Source: Deltaproteobacteria bacterium
Lineage (GTDB): Bacteria; Desulfobacterota; Syntrophobacteria; Syntrophobacterales; Syntrophobacteraceae
Direction of reading: 5' to 3'
NCBI GenBank assembly: GCA_021793275.1
Contig: JAJYTC010000011.1
Coordinates: forward strand, 1 to 49,863
DNA: 49,863 nt
The notes below the pieces were generated by a model. That model had not been told where the DNA came from, did not search any database, and saw nothing but the letters and a program-made list of their open reading frames with translations. Of the stretch, positions 1-8,117 are shown piece after piece. The position numbers and the translations under genes were made by a program. How positions within the stretch are numbered: position 1 is the stretch's first letter; each line of letters opens with the position of its first letter.

Positions 1-263
1 CGATAGCCGGGTATCCATTGAACCTGCCCGAACCCGCCCGCTTCGCCTCCTATCGGTTTTATTGCAGCATCGGGCAACCGTTTTAAATTTGGATATACCT
101 TATTCCCACCATCAAAATACATACCTTCTTTGAGTAATTACCACGTTCACCCCATATATGTTTCTTTCGTGTCATTGTATCAATGCCGATAGATAGTGCT
201 GTTTGGATTTTATTTAATCGGCGGAAAAGTTTTTGCCGCTGGCTGTCGTACGGAGGAGAAAAT
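1..263. other. Leader region without a supported gene
   Basis: I see no convincing gene here. On the minus strand, bases 1-76 can be read as an open frame running off the window edge (ending ...FGQVQWIPGYR), but it has no visible start signal and I cannot place it in a family. The last 15 bases carry the ribosome binding site of the next gene. Confidence 0.4.
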
Positions 264-692
264 ATGGGGAGCGCGTCTATCGAAACATTCATGAACCGGC
301 ATGGAATTTCGATGCAGTTAGTGAAGATGCAGTCGGCCGGTCCCGGGGACGCGAGTCGAAGTGAGGCCGTTGACCGTTACAGGTGCCAGATCACAAGGTC
401 CGGGAAAGAAATAGACCTCTATGTGGCGGTCCCTTGCGAGGAAAGTTGTCTGTCGGCCTCGGACGTGTTGTTCATGCTTATCCTTGATGCCTCCGGCTGT
501 GAGATGTTCAAAGATTACTATGGGCGGCAGGACGAATTCAAAGAGATGTTATCAGGCCTGGGCACAGTACACGATGAATTTGACGAGTTTTGGCTCGAAT
601 ACGAATCCAGGCAGCGCCAAAGCCAGAAACTGAGGTCTTTTTTGGGCACAAGCCTTTATGAGATGCTGATAGAGCAGTTCGGATTCAATTAG
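264..692 (+). CDS. Hypothetical protein, 142 aa
   Basis: I do not recognise this protein. It is a soluble, acidic polypeptide of 142 residues with no signal peptide or membrane segment. Hydrophobic stretches around residues 49-60 and 67-75 alternate with charged segments (DEFDEFWLEYE near residues 104-114), which suggests a small alpha/beta fold. The start at 264 is preferred because a strong GGAGGAG lies 6-12 bases upstream; the frame stays open to 183, but no site is visible there. The next gene is on the same strand 258 bases away, beyond a strong hairpin, so it is probably transcribed alone. Confidence 0.6.
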   Translation: MGSASIETFMNRHGISMQLVKMQSAGPGDASRSEAVDRYRCQITRSGKEIDLYVAVPCEESCLSASDVLFMLILDASGCEMFKDYYGRQDEFKEMLSGLGTVHDEFDEFWLEYESRQRQSQKLRSFLGTSLYEMLIEQFGFN

Positions 693-783
693 TCTCCGTC
701 CCCAAACTCCGATTGGAAGGCTTTCGGTTAAATCCGGAAAACCTCGGTTTTGGGATACGGCGGCGGCATGGGTGAAACCATTG

Positions 784-829
784 ACAGGGAAGCTCGATGC
801 GATGGGCGCCTCGCTTCGAGCTTCCCTGT
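784..829 (+). terminator. Perfect 14-bp inverted repeat, terminator-like hairpin
   Basis: Bases 784-797 are the exact reverse complement of 816-829, with an 18-base loop. A short T run follows (tgtttc), weaker than a classical intrinsic terminator. It lies between the unknown gene ending at 692 and the GspE-like gene. It is a reason to start the latter downstream at 951, because starts at 750 or 768 would place the hairpin inside the coding region. Confidence 0.5.
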
Positions 830-950
830 TTCATGTATGTCTCGATTTCTCTTCCAGAACATGGAACAACCTGTTAATTTTCTCTCCGATGTTCCCGAAA
901 GAAAACGGATGAGTGTTTGCGGGATATTGCCGTCCAAACGGGGAGATGTT

Positions 951-2750
951 GTGAAAACAGAGCCTGAAATGGGGCAGACCGGCCGGGCGCCCCTTGAATT
1001 AAGCCTGAGGAGCATTCTGCGCAATTTGGTTTTAGACGGCGTAATCACCGAGGGTGACGCCAAAAAAACCCTCGGCAGGCCGAGGGCCGTGGAAGACCAT
1101 TCATCCGAGCATCCCCTGGTCACAATATCGAAGGCGGGTTTGAACAGGGCCACTGCGCCTCATGAACCGGTTGCCCTCGAGTTCCTTGTGGCCTGGCTGG
1201 CAGGGAAATGCGGTCTCAATTACCTGAGGATCGATCCACTCAAAGTCGATGTCAGCACCGTAACCAGCCTGGTCTCCTATGCCTACGCGTCACGATATAA
1301 AATATTGCCCGTTGAAGTGATGGAAGACAGGGTCGTAGTCGCCACTGCCGATCCTTTCAATTGCGAATGGGAAGAGGAACTGGAGCGTATCCTGCGGAAA
1401 AAAATTCGCAGGGTCCTGGCCAACCCCAACGATATAAACCGATACCTGATTGAATTTTATGCCCTTACAGACTCGGTCAGGAGGGCGTTCGGCCGGGCGG
1501 ACGGCGCCTCCCGGGGCTCGGGCATGAATCTGGAACAGATGCTCGAGCTTGGCCGGGCCGGCAAACTGGACGCAAACGACCGCTACGTGGTCAATATCGT
1601 CGACTGGCTGCTTCAGTATGCGTTCCAGCAGCGGGCGAGCGATATCCATCTGGAGCCTCGCCGTGACAACAGCGACGTGCGTTTTCGCATCGACGGAATC
1701 CTCCACCTCGTCTACCAGTTGCCGACCGTCGTGATGAGCGCGGTAATCAGCCGGCTCAAGGTGCTCGGCAGGATGGACCTCGCTGAGAAAAGGCGCCCGC
1801 AGGACGGAAGGATCAAAACAAAGGGGACTTCAGGAGAGATCGAACTGCGTCTTTCAACCATGCCTTCGGTTTTTGGCGAAAAGCTGGTCATGCGTATTTT
1901 TGACCCTGAAGTTACCGTGAGGAGCTTCGAGCAGTTGGGATTTTCCGAGCTGGAGCTGAGGCAATGGAAAAAACTGATAAGTGCTCCTTACGGAATTATC
2001 CTTGTTACGGGGCCGACCGGTTCCGGTAAGACGACCACCCTTTACTCGACACTGAAATATCTCGCAAGACCTGAGGTAAACGTCTGCACCGTCGAGGACC
2101 CTATCGAGATGGTCGAGCCGAAGTTCAATCAGATGCAGGTCCACAGCGCGATTGGACTTGATTTTGCCACCGGCCTCAGGACTTTCCTCAGGCAGGACCC
2201 GGACATCATAATGGTAGGTGAGATTCGTGACCTCGAGACTGCGGAGATGGCCGTGCAGGCTGCCCTTACCGGTCATCTCGTCTTTTCCACTCTTCACACA
2301 AACGATGCGCCCTCGGCAATCGTCAGGCTGCTCGATATCGGCGTGCCGCATTACCTCCTGAGGGCCACTCTGCTCGGAGTTGTAGCCCAGAGGTTGGCGA
2401 GGACCCTTTGCCCGCACTGTCGCAAGGCGGGGAGTGTAGACGAGGAGCTTTGGCAGTCTTTGATCAGCCCGTGGAAACTCGAACGAACTGGCCCCGTAAA
2501 CCGGCCCGTCGGCTGCCTTGAGTGCAGAGAAACCGGCTACCTAGGAAGAGTGGGCATATACGAAATGCTTGTCGTGAGCCCTGCCGTTCGCGGCCTCATA
2601 GGGGCTGCTTGCGAGCTCTCAAAGATCAGGAAACAGGCGGTCAAAGAGGGAATGACGCCTCTTAATATCGCAGGCGCTCTCAAAGTTTGCTCGGGTGCGA
2701 CATCCATCGAGGAGGTCTTCCGGGTTGTCGGCCCGGTCGATTTAGTGTAA
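951..2750 (+). CDS. GspE/PilB-family secretion or pilus assembly ATPase
   Basis: This is a hexameric AAA-like ATPase of the type II secretion/type IV pilus family. An N-terminal MshEN-like domain (about residues 1-165) precedes the NTPase domain. Visible motifs are Walker A GPTGSGKTTT near residue 354, the Asp box TVEDPIE, Walker B DPDIIMVGEIRD, the His box FSTLHTNDAP near 443, and a zinc tetracysteine (CPHC near 486, CLEC near 521). I prefer the GTG at 951, with GGGGAG upstream, giving 599 aa. The frame is open to 750, but that would add a non-conserved leader across a perfect hairpin. No pseudopilin, GspF or secretin gene is nearby, so it is an orphan ATPase. The following gene overlaps its stop codon. 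Confidence 0.85.
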   Translation: MKTEPEMGQTGRAPLELSLRSILRNLVLDGVITEGDAKKTLGRPRAVEDHSSEHPLVTISKAGLNRATAPHEPVALEFLVAWLAGKCGLNYLRIDPLKVDVSTVTSLVSYAYASRYKILPVEVMEDRVVVATADPFNCEWEEELERILRKKIRRVLANPNDINRYLIEFYALTDSVRRAFGRADGASRGSGMNLEQMLELGRAGKLDANDRYVVNIVDWLLQYAFQQRASDIHLEPRRDNSDVRFRIDGILHLVYQLPTVVMSAVISRLKVLGRMDLAEKRRPQDGRIKTKGTSGEIELRLSTMPSVFGEKLVMRIFDPEVTVRSFEQLGFSELELRQWKKLISAPYGIILVTGPTGSGKTTTLYSTLKYLARPEVNVCTVEDPIEMVEPKFNQMQVHSAIGLDFATGLRTFLRQDPDIIMVGEIRDLETAEMAVQAALTGHLVFSTLHTNDAPSAIVRLLDIGVPHYLLRATLLGVVAQRLARTLCPHCRKAGSVDEELWQSLISPWKLERTGPVNRPVGCLECRETGYLGRVGIYEMLVVSPAVRGLIGAACELSKIRKQAVKEGMTPLNIAGALKVCSGATSIEEVFRVVGPVDLV

Positions 2751-3889
2751 TGACCGGATTCCTCATAGCTTTTTTCTCCATTTATTCGCTCATGCACGCT
2801 TTCGTCTACTCGCGGGTCAGCATCATTTTGCCCGAGAGCGAGCCGGTCCGGGCAGCGGCGGTTGTGTTCATGGCTCTGATGGTTATCGCCCCTGTGGGGA
2901 TACGATTGTTGGAGCGTGCAGGCAGCTGCCGGGCTGCGCGGGTATGCGCCCTTGCCGGATACGGTTGGCTTGGATTTATATTCTATTGTTTCTGGGGCTT
3001 TCTGCTGGTAACCATCGCCGGGACTCTGTGCCGGCTCGCAAATCTCGTTGCCGGTTTTTCCCCGCCGCTTTTGACCGGGCCTGTCACGGTGATTTGTGTT
3101 CTTGCCGCAGCGGCGGCCATAAACATTTATGGATATTTCGAGGCCGGGTCCCTTCGCGTGGAAAGGTTGGTCCTTAAATCTGCCAAACTTCCCCCGAGGG
3201 TCTCCAGGGTGCGGATAGCGCAGATTTCCGACGTGCATCTGGGGCTGCTGGCTGGAGAAAGACGCACGGAAAGGATCCTGCGCGCCATTGAAGCCGAAAG
3301 GCCCGATATTCTCGTAAGCACGGGCGATCTTATCGACGGGAACATCGAGAAAAGTGAGACCGTTGCGGCTCTTTTTTCGAAAATACGCCCGGGGCTTGGC
3401 AAATACGCGGTAACGGGCAATCATGAGGTGTACGCCGGGCTGGCGGAGTCCATCGAGGCCCAAAAAGCTTTTGGATTCACGGTGCTTAGAGGTGAAGCGA
3501 AAAAGGTTGGAAACGTTTTGAATATTGTAGGCGTCGACGATCCGGCAGCGGGTCCCGACGAAGATGAGAAGACAATTCTCGGGAAGGTCCAAAACGGACT
3601 TTTCACTCTTCTTCTTAAACACCGGCCGCATCCCTCCGACGCGAGCCTCGGTCTTTTTGACCTCCAGCTCTCCGGACATACTCACTACGGCCAGTTATTT
3701 CCGTTCCGGTATATAACCGGCCTGTTCTACCCCCTTCAAAACGGCCCCTATCATCTTTCAAACGGATCGGTACTCTACACCAGCCGCGGGTCGGGCTCAT
3801 GGGGGCCCCCCGTTCGCGTCCTTGCCCGCCCCGAGGTCACGATCATTGATGTGGCGCGGGAAAATGGGCCGCCTGTCAAGCCGATCTGA
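2750..3889 (+). CDS. Membrane-anchored calcineurin-type metallophosphoesterase
   Basis: The 379-residue protein has an N-terminal membrane part with about four hydrophobic segments (residues 1-20, 35-55, 70-95, 100-125), then a YkuE-like metallophosphoesterase domain. The metal ligand motifs are all present: SDVHLG near residue 160, GDLIDG near 192, GNHEVY near 223 and SGHTHYGQ near 309. Relatives hydrolyse phosphomonoesters, phosphodiesters or UDP-diacylglucosamine; the substrate cannot be told here. The ATG at 2750 overlaps the TAA of the ATPase gene (TAATG), so the two are translationally coupled. An upstream start at 2687 inside the ATPase gene is in frame but unlikely. Confidence 0.85.
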   Translation: MTGFLIAFFSIYSLMHAFVYSRVSIILPESEPVRAAAVVFMALMVIAPVGIRLLERAGSCRAARVCALAGYGWLGFIFYCFWGFLLVTIAGTLCRLANLVAGFSPPLLTGPVTVICVLAAAAAINIYGYFEAGSLRVERLVLKSAKLPPRVSRVRIAQISDVHLGLLAGERRTERILRAIEAERPDILVSTGDLIDGNIEKSETVAALFSKIRPGLGKYAVTGNHEVYAGLAESIEAQKAFGFTVLRGEAKKVGNVLNIVGVDDPAAGPDEDEKTILGKVQNGLFTLLLKHRPHPSDASLGLFDLQLSGHTHYGQLFPFRYITGLFYPLQNGPYHLSNGSVLYTSRGSGSWGPPVRVLARPEVTIIDVARENGPPVKPI

Positions 3890-4058
3890 TAAGGGGCGCC
3901 TTAAACATAACCTCGTTTTCGCGTCCCGTTGATGGAACCGCACGCGGGCTTTTAAACGCTGCTCTGCAGGAGCATTGGCAGGCAGATGAGCGCAAGATGC
4001 TTGTACACGAGGTACTAAGTAAAAAATCGCAACACAGCAGAGCAGAAATGAAATAGTT

Positions 4059-4193
4059 ATGCACAGGAAGAAAAAAGCGAAACCCGACGATCCAAGACAA
4101 TTCGCTCGGTTCGTGGAATTTGCCGAAAAAATCAAAGGATACCATGCCGACGAACGATTCGAAGAAGCATTTGGCAAAATAATCCAAGATTAG
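4059..4193 (+). CDS. Small uncharacterised protein, 44 aa
   Basis: A 44-residue frame runs from ATG 4059 to TAG. It starts with a lysine-rich tip (MHRKKKAKP) followed by DDPRQFARFVEFAEKI and an acidic amphipathic tail ending GKIIQD. The DDP-x-Q-x-x-R-F pattern resembles a family of tiny conserved hypothetical proteins I have seen in many bacteria; that is recollection, not a search. No good ribosome binding site is visible. It converges on the 66-codon minus-strand frame that ends at 4233. Function unknown. Confidence 0.5.
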   Translation: MHRKKKAKPDDPRQFARFVEFAEKIKGYHADERFEEAFGKIIQD

Positions 4194-4232
4194 GAGAAGC
4201 CAGTCCATTCATGATCCATTGCTGTTTGCCTT

Positions 4233-4433
4233 TCATGATAACCTGCTGAGTGCTTCAGACAGATGAGTAGCATAAGTGATTGGTGCAGCTATCACAAGAT
4301 AAATGGGTGATCCGTCAGGATTGTATTCTCCATCAACCAGAAGGAAGGAGATCGCTGCGGTTTTATATTTACGCGTAATGCCGTCTTTCAGTTCGTAGGT
4401 GTTCCACTCCTCAGTTGTTATGATAATCGTTAC
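4233..4433 (-). CDS. Small uncharacterised protein, 66 codons, no canonical start
   Basis: Reading the minus strand gives 66 clean codons. The product contains EEWNTYELKDG near its N-terminus and LLVDGEYNPDGSPIYL in the middle, which looks like genuine coding sequence; I recall similar EW-x-x-Y-x-L-x-DG small proteins in other genomes but do not know a function. An excellent AAGGAGG (4446-4440) lies just upstream. The codon at the expected start is GTA, however, the codon before it is TAG, and there is no ATG, GTG or TTG near the N-terminus. Either ATT/ATC/ATA (4427-4419) is used, or a point mutation removed the start and this is a fresh pseudogene. It converges on the 44-aa gene at 4059. Confidence 0.5.
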   Translation of the reverse strand, partial: VTIIITTEEWNTYELKDGITRKYKTAAISFLLVDGEYNPDGSPIYLVIAAPITYATHLSEALSRLS

Positions 4434-4932
4434 CTAGCTACCTCCTTGTTCTAGCCCAAAATTCACAATGTCTTATTTTTATCAGGCATTCACGACCTCC
4501 AAGCCAAAGTGACCCCGTTTATTTTCTCCCTTGCGGGCATATAGTACATGCCGTTATGAAATAATAGCGGTACCGCGCAGACATTATGCTATACATCGGA
4601 CAAACTAAACCATCTAAGTACCCTGCGTTCAGGAAGAAAATCTCTCTAGGCGAAATCCATGACGCCCCAAAATCGGGATGACTCCTTAGCCGATCTTGCC
4701 CCTGCATTCAGCAGCCGAAAAAAGATAAATAATATCGGTGGAACACCCCGCCATAATTGCATGCCGGCGGCGAAATCTTCTTGATCGGCGCCGGGATTCC
4801 CTATTCCACCATGGTACATGGGGTAAACCCAACATGAAGCGCCCATGGCCTTCAAGTATCAGCACCCCTTTGCTGGCCGGTTCATCTATTCCTTATTGTT
4901 CGATAGTGAATTAGTATGATTTCTGATATTCG
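4434..4932. other. Gene-poor stretch
   Basis: Apart from the ribosome binding site of the small minus-strand gene at its left edge, I see nothing supported. A 31-codon plus-strand frame at 4588-4683 (beginning MLYIGQTKPSKYP) may be a decayed fragment, and a 69-codon minus-strand frame at 4646-4855 has no family likeness. The block before the ligase stop at 4933 has no clear terminator. Confidence 0.35.
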
Positions 4933-6273
4933 CTATAAGGCATCGACCTTCCTTACGTGCACCCGCACGGCCTTGCCTTCATACCTGGGGAGTGTGCCTT
5001 CTTCCATGCAGGTGACACCGACGCGGATGCCGAGCCGGTCATGGATGGCATGCTGAACTCCTTTCGCCAGTTCCGCTGCGCTCGCTGTGCTCGTGCTCGC
5101 CCGCTCTATCTCGACGCTGAGCTGGTCGAGCACGCTGTCTTTATTGTCTATATAGATTTGCCATGCTTCCTTTACAGTCCCGGCCGTGCCGGCTATGATG
5201 TCCTCGATCTGCGTAGGATACACGATAACCCCCCTCACCTTCAGCATGTCGTCGGTCCGGCCGATGATGCGCCCGATCAGCGGGAGCCCCTTGCGTCCGC
5301 ACGGGCAGTCGTAGGGGTGTTCGGAGAACCGGACGAGGTCGCGGGTGCGCCACCGCACCACTGGGCTGGCTTCACGGTCAAGCGTCGTTACGATCAACTC
5401 CCCGATCTCGCCGGGCTTAACCGGAACGAGTGTTTCGGGGTCCACGATCTCGGTCATGACCGTATCATCATTGATGAGGTGCATCTCGTCGCGGTCGTGC
5501 GAGTAGGGGCAGGAGATCCCGAGAACGGGCCCTCCCGCTTCGGTCGTCCCGTAGATATTGTGGGCCATGAAGCCGTCGGGCATGGTGTCTTCCAAACGGT
5601 CCCGGAAGGGCTTGGAAATGGACTGGCCGCCAAATAGTCCAACCCGCAGCTTCCAGTCCCGTTTCGGGTCGATCCCCATCTTTTCCGCAGTATTGGCCAG
5701 GGTCATCAACCACAGGGGCGACATGGAACAGGCGGTATATTCATGATCGCGCAGCCACTCGGCCGCCAGTTCGCCGCGTCCCGGTCCGAGCGGGAAATTG
5801 ACCGTCCCGTAAGCGTTGAGCCCCATGTCCATGGCAATCCCTCCAATCCACAGGCCATAGCCGTAGCCCTGGTAGAACTTCTCTCCGGGCCGCACGCCGG
5901 TGGCTCTAAGGATCCGGCAGATCTGGTAGGGAATGAGGTGACCGAGGTCGCGTTCGCTCAGCCCGAACATCACCGGAAGCCCCGTGGTCCCCGATGTGGC
6001 GGTGAACCTTCGAACCTGGTCCAGGCCGACGGTAAGCATAGGGAAAGGGTAAAGATGTCGAAGACTTGATTTCTCCAGTATGGGAGCAGCGGCAAGTGAT
6101 TCATGGTCTTTTAGCTCCCACGGGTGCATCCCCACCGTGCGGAAGTGCGCCACCCAGGCCGGGCTTTGCGACAATCGCTTTCCCAAAGTCTCGATCTTCC
6201 GCCTCTGGATGGCCAAAATATCGCTGCGATCGAGGCATTCGATTTCGGGATGCTGAAAAGCAGGGCTGTTCAT
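4933..6273 (-). CDS. paaK: Phenylacetate-CoA ligase family (PaaK-type) acyl-CoA synthetase
   Basis: The 446-residue protein belongs to the adenylate-forming PaaK group, which joins aryl or arylacetic acids to CoA through an acyl-AMP. The phosphate-binding loop TATSGTTGLPV is at residues 91-101, the A5-like motif YGTTEAGGP near 240, and a CPCGRKG element followed by GRTDDMLKVRG leads into the C-terminal lid. Length is normal for PaaK. A clear AAGGAG precedes the ATG at 6273. It is the last gene of a minus-strand block with TetR, MeaB and a B12 mutase, and a palindrome 40 bases upstream matches one before the mutase gene. The acid it activates is not readable; phenylacetate, indoleacetate or another aryl acid are all possible. 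The symbol marks the family. Confidence 0.85.
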   Translation of the reverse strand: MNSPAFQHPEIECLDRSDILAIQRRKIETLGKRLSQSPAWVAHFRTVGMHPWELKDHESLAAAPILEKSSLRHLYPFPMLTVGLDQVRRFTATSGTTGLPVMFGLSERDLGHLIPYQICRILRATGVRPGEKFYQGYGYGLWIGGIAMDMGLNAYGTVNFPLGPGRGELAAEWLRDHEYTACSMSPLWLMTLANTAEKMGIDPKRDWKLRVGLFGGQSISKPFRDRLEDTMPDGFMAHNIYGTTEAGGPVLGISCPYSHDRDEMHLINDDTVMTEIVDPETLVPVKPGEIGELIVTTLDREASPVVRWRTRDLVRFSEHPYDCPCGRKGLPLIGRIIGRTDDMLKVRGVIVYPTQIEDIIAGTAGTVKEAWQIYIDNKDSVLDQLSVEIERASTSTASAAELAKGVQHAIHDRLGIRVGVTCMEEGTLPRYEGKAVRVHVRKVDAL

Positions 6274-6312
6274 TCCTGTTCTCCTTTCGATTAAGTTTTG
6301 GTCTCACAAAAA

Positions 6313-6335
6313 ATTATCCGTCCATTCGGACTAAT
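6313..6335. promoter_or_regulatory. Putative TetR operator in front of the CoA ligase
   Basis: The sequence ATTATCCG-6 bases-CGGACTAAT is an imperfect palindrome in the 106-base gap between tetR and the ligase gene. It shares the core TTATCCG-N-CCA-N-TCGGA with the perfect palindrome at 10249-10282. On the minus strand it covers GATAAT, a plausible -10 box. Binding by the adjacent TetR protein is an inference. Confidence 0.6.
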
Positions 6336-6352
6336 AAAACACGGAGTTTTCC

Positions 6353-6381
6353 AGCGTGGCGTGACAGAAAACCGCCACGCT
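6353..6381. terminator. 9-bp hairpin at the end of tetR
   Basis: Bases 6353-6361 (AGCGTGGCG) pair exactly with 6373-6381, leaving an 11-base loop. The arm overlaps the tetR stop codon. On the minus strand no T tract follows, so if it ends tetR transcription it is a weak terminator; on the plus strand ACTTTTTC follows. Confidence 0.4.
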
Positions 6382-6997
6382 ACTTTTTCAGCAAGGAATT
6401 GAAATCCGAAGCCAAAAGGCCTTCGACAAAGATATTTGAAGCGATTGCCGCTAGCTGGTGCGGATCGACGCCCTTGTCGGCTTCATACCAGGTGTAGGTC
6501 CAGTTTATCATCCCAAAAAAGAGCATGGCGACCGGACGCTGCACTCTATCCATAAAGTATAGCTCCGGTTTGATTCTCCCGATAAGGTTCTCTGTGAATT
6601 TGACCACCTGCCGCTCCAGGGCGACAATCTGCCGGCGTTCTTCTTCGGGAAGATTCTCGATCTCTTTCATCAGGACAGCATGCCGGCTCTTGGACCTACT
6701 GTAGGTGCGCATCAGTAGGAGCGAGAGCGTATGGAACTGTTCAACGGGGTCTTGAGATGAATGAAGGGCCGAAGCCATCTGATCGAACAGCATTTTGATG
6801 TGTTCCGAAAGCATCGTGTACAGGATTTCCCGCTTGGATTTGAAATAGTGGTAGATGCCTGATTTCGATAATCCGCTTGCCTCCGATATTTCCACAATGG
6901 AAGTATTTGAAAAGCCCTTAGCCGCGAACAGATCGGCTGCGTTGTCCATAATGGAAAGTTTGATCGATTCATAATCCTTTGACTGAATTCGAGCCAT
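6380..6997 (-). CDS. TetR/AcrR-family transcriptional regulator
   Basis: This 205-residue protein has the standard TetR layout: an N-terminal helix-turn-helix at about residues 24-52 (TSIVEISEASGLSKSGIYHYF, here given in part) and a larger helical ligand-binding domain. The recognition helix GLSKSGIYHYFKSK is typical of FadR/PsrA/PaaR-like repressors that sense acyl-CoA or aryl-CoA esters. It sits between the ligase and the meaB-mutase operon. Two related palindromes occur before the ligase (6313-6335) and the mutase operon (10249-10282), so it most likely represses both and is released by a CoA ester. Its own upstream gap (6998-7151) lacks that palindrome, suggesting it is not autoregulated through the same site. 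Confidence 0.88.
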   Translation of the reverse strand: MARIQSKDYESIKLSIMDNAADLFAAKGFSNTSIVEISEASGLSKSGIYHYFKSKREILYTMLSEHIKMLFDQMASALHSSQDPVEQFHTLSLLLMRTYSRSKSRHAVLMKEIENLPEEERRQIVALERQVVKFTENLIGRIKPELYFMDRVQRPVAMLFFGMINWTYTWYEADKGVDPHQLAAIASNIFVEGLLASDFNSLLKK

Positions 6998-7151
6998 TTA
7001 GCCTCTCCCTGTTGTAAAGAACATACGGTCGTAGAGCGCCAGGACGCTGAAGTGTTAACCGTGCGACCGGTTTTTGTCAAAAATAAACGGGTATGTTCTG
7101 ATGCGGCGCAGACTGTCGGCTCCGAAAAGTTTTCCCCTGCACTGGCTGAAG

Positions 7152-8117
7152 TCATGTACCCCCGGATAGAAATTCCCTGGCGAGTTCGTAGGGATCCTTT
7201 TCCCTTGCAAGAACCGGTTCCAGACGACTGTCCGGAAGCATTCCGTTCCCTGATTGAATATCGCGCTCCAGCATCTCGCGGACTATCTCCACGACCCGGT
7301 GCCTGAGGCGGTGGCGAAACCTTTGCCGAGACAGTTCCGGACTCTCGGCGAGAGTCCGGAATCTTTGCCCGATCTGGTCCACCAGTTCGTCCACGCCCTC
7401 TCCGACAAGGGATTGCGTCTTCACAACGGGAGGGCGCCACAACCGGTCGCCTTCCAGACGGAGACCCAGCCCAACCATCGCTTCGAGTTGCCGGCGAAAG
7501 CGGTCCGCATCCGGGTGATCGCTTTTGTTCACCACGTAGATGTCGCTTATTTCGTTTATCCCCGCCTTGGCCGCCTGGACGTCGTCACCTGCCATCGGCG
7601 TCTGCACCAGGACCACCACGGCCGCGTAGTGCATTATCTCGGTTTCGCTCTGTCCCGTTCCAACCGTCTCCACGATAATAAAGTCCCAGGGCATCGCACT
7701 CAGGACGGTAAGAACGTCCCCGGCCTTTTTGGCCAGCCCGCCGAGCCTGCCCCGTGAGGCCATGCTGCGGATGAAGACTTCCGGGTCCGTAGCGTGACCG
7801 ATCATCCGAAGCCGGTCCCCCAGGATTGCTCCGCCCGTGAACGGGCTCGACGGATCGACTGCAAGGACGGCCACCCGGTTTCCCCTGCGCCGCAAAACGC
7901 CGATGACCTTGGCGACGAGCGAGCTTTTTCCCGCCCCTGGCGGACCTGTGATTCCGATGATTTTTTCGGAGCCCCCGGCCATATAGAGTGCCCGGAGCAA
8001 CTCCACCAAGCCCGGCTCGCCCCGCTCGATGCGGCTGATCAACCGCGCGCAGGTGCGCACGCATCCCGAAGTCAGGGCATCGAGGATCAATTGGTCCTTT
8101 GCGCTCAGTTGGACCAT
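7152..8117 (-). CDS. meaB: MeaB/ArgK-family GTPase, mutase chaperone
   Basis: This is a G3E-family P-loop GTPase of 321 residues that protects B12-dependent mutases and gates loading of adenosylcobalamin. Visible features are the P-loop GITGPPGAGKSS (residues 55-66), the family block DPSSPFTGGAILGDR, a Walker-B-like ETVGTGQSE, and the guanine-specificity motif NKSD. Length agrees with MeaB. Its start overlaps the end of the cobalamin-binding subunit gene by 13 bases, so the two are coupled. As MeaB partners are usually encoded beside their mutase, this supports a real B12 mutase role for the two upstream genes. Confidence 0.92.
   Translation of the reverse strand: MVQLSAKDQLILDALTSGCVRTCARLISRIERGEPGLVELLRALYMAGGSEKIIGITGPPGAGKSSLVAKVIGVLRRRGNRVAVLAVDPSSPFTGGAILGDRLRMIGHATDPEVFIRSMASRGRLGGLAKKAGDVLTVLSAMPWDFIIVETVGTGQSETEIMHYAAVVVLVQTPMAGDDVQAAKAGINEISDIYVVNKSDHPDADRFRRQLEAMVGLGLRLEGDRLWRPPVVKTQSLVGEGVDELVDQIGQRFRTLAESPELSRQRFRHRLRHRVVEIVREMLERDIQSGNGMLPDSRLEPVLAREKDPYELAREFLSGGT

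Noticed and set aside
2537-3685. 382-codon open frame antisense to the ATPase and phosphoesterase genes
   Set aside because: It crosses two well-supported genes and has no recognisable domain.
4957-5637. 226-codon open frame antisense to the CoA ligase
   Set aside because: Shadow of the PaaK-type gene; its composition is the complement of conserved ligase motifs.
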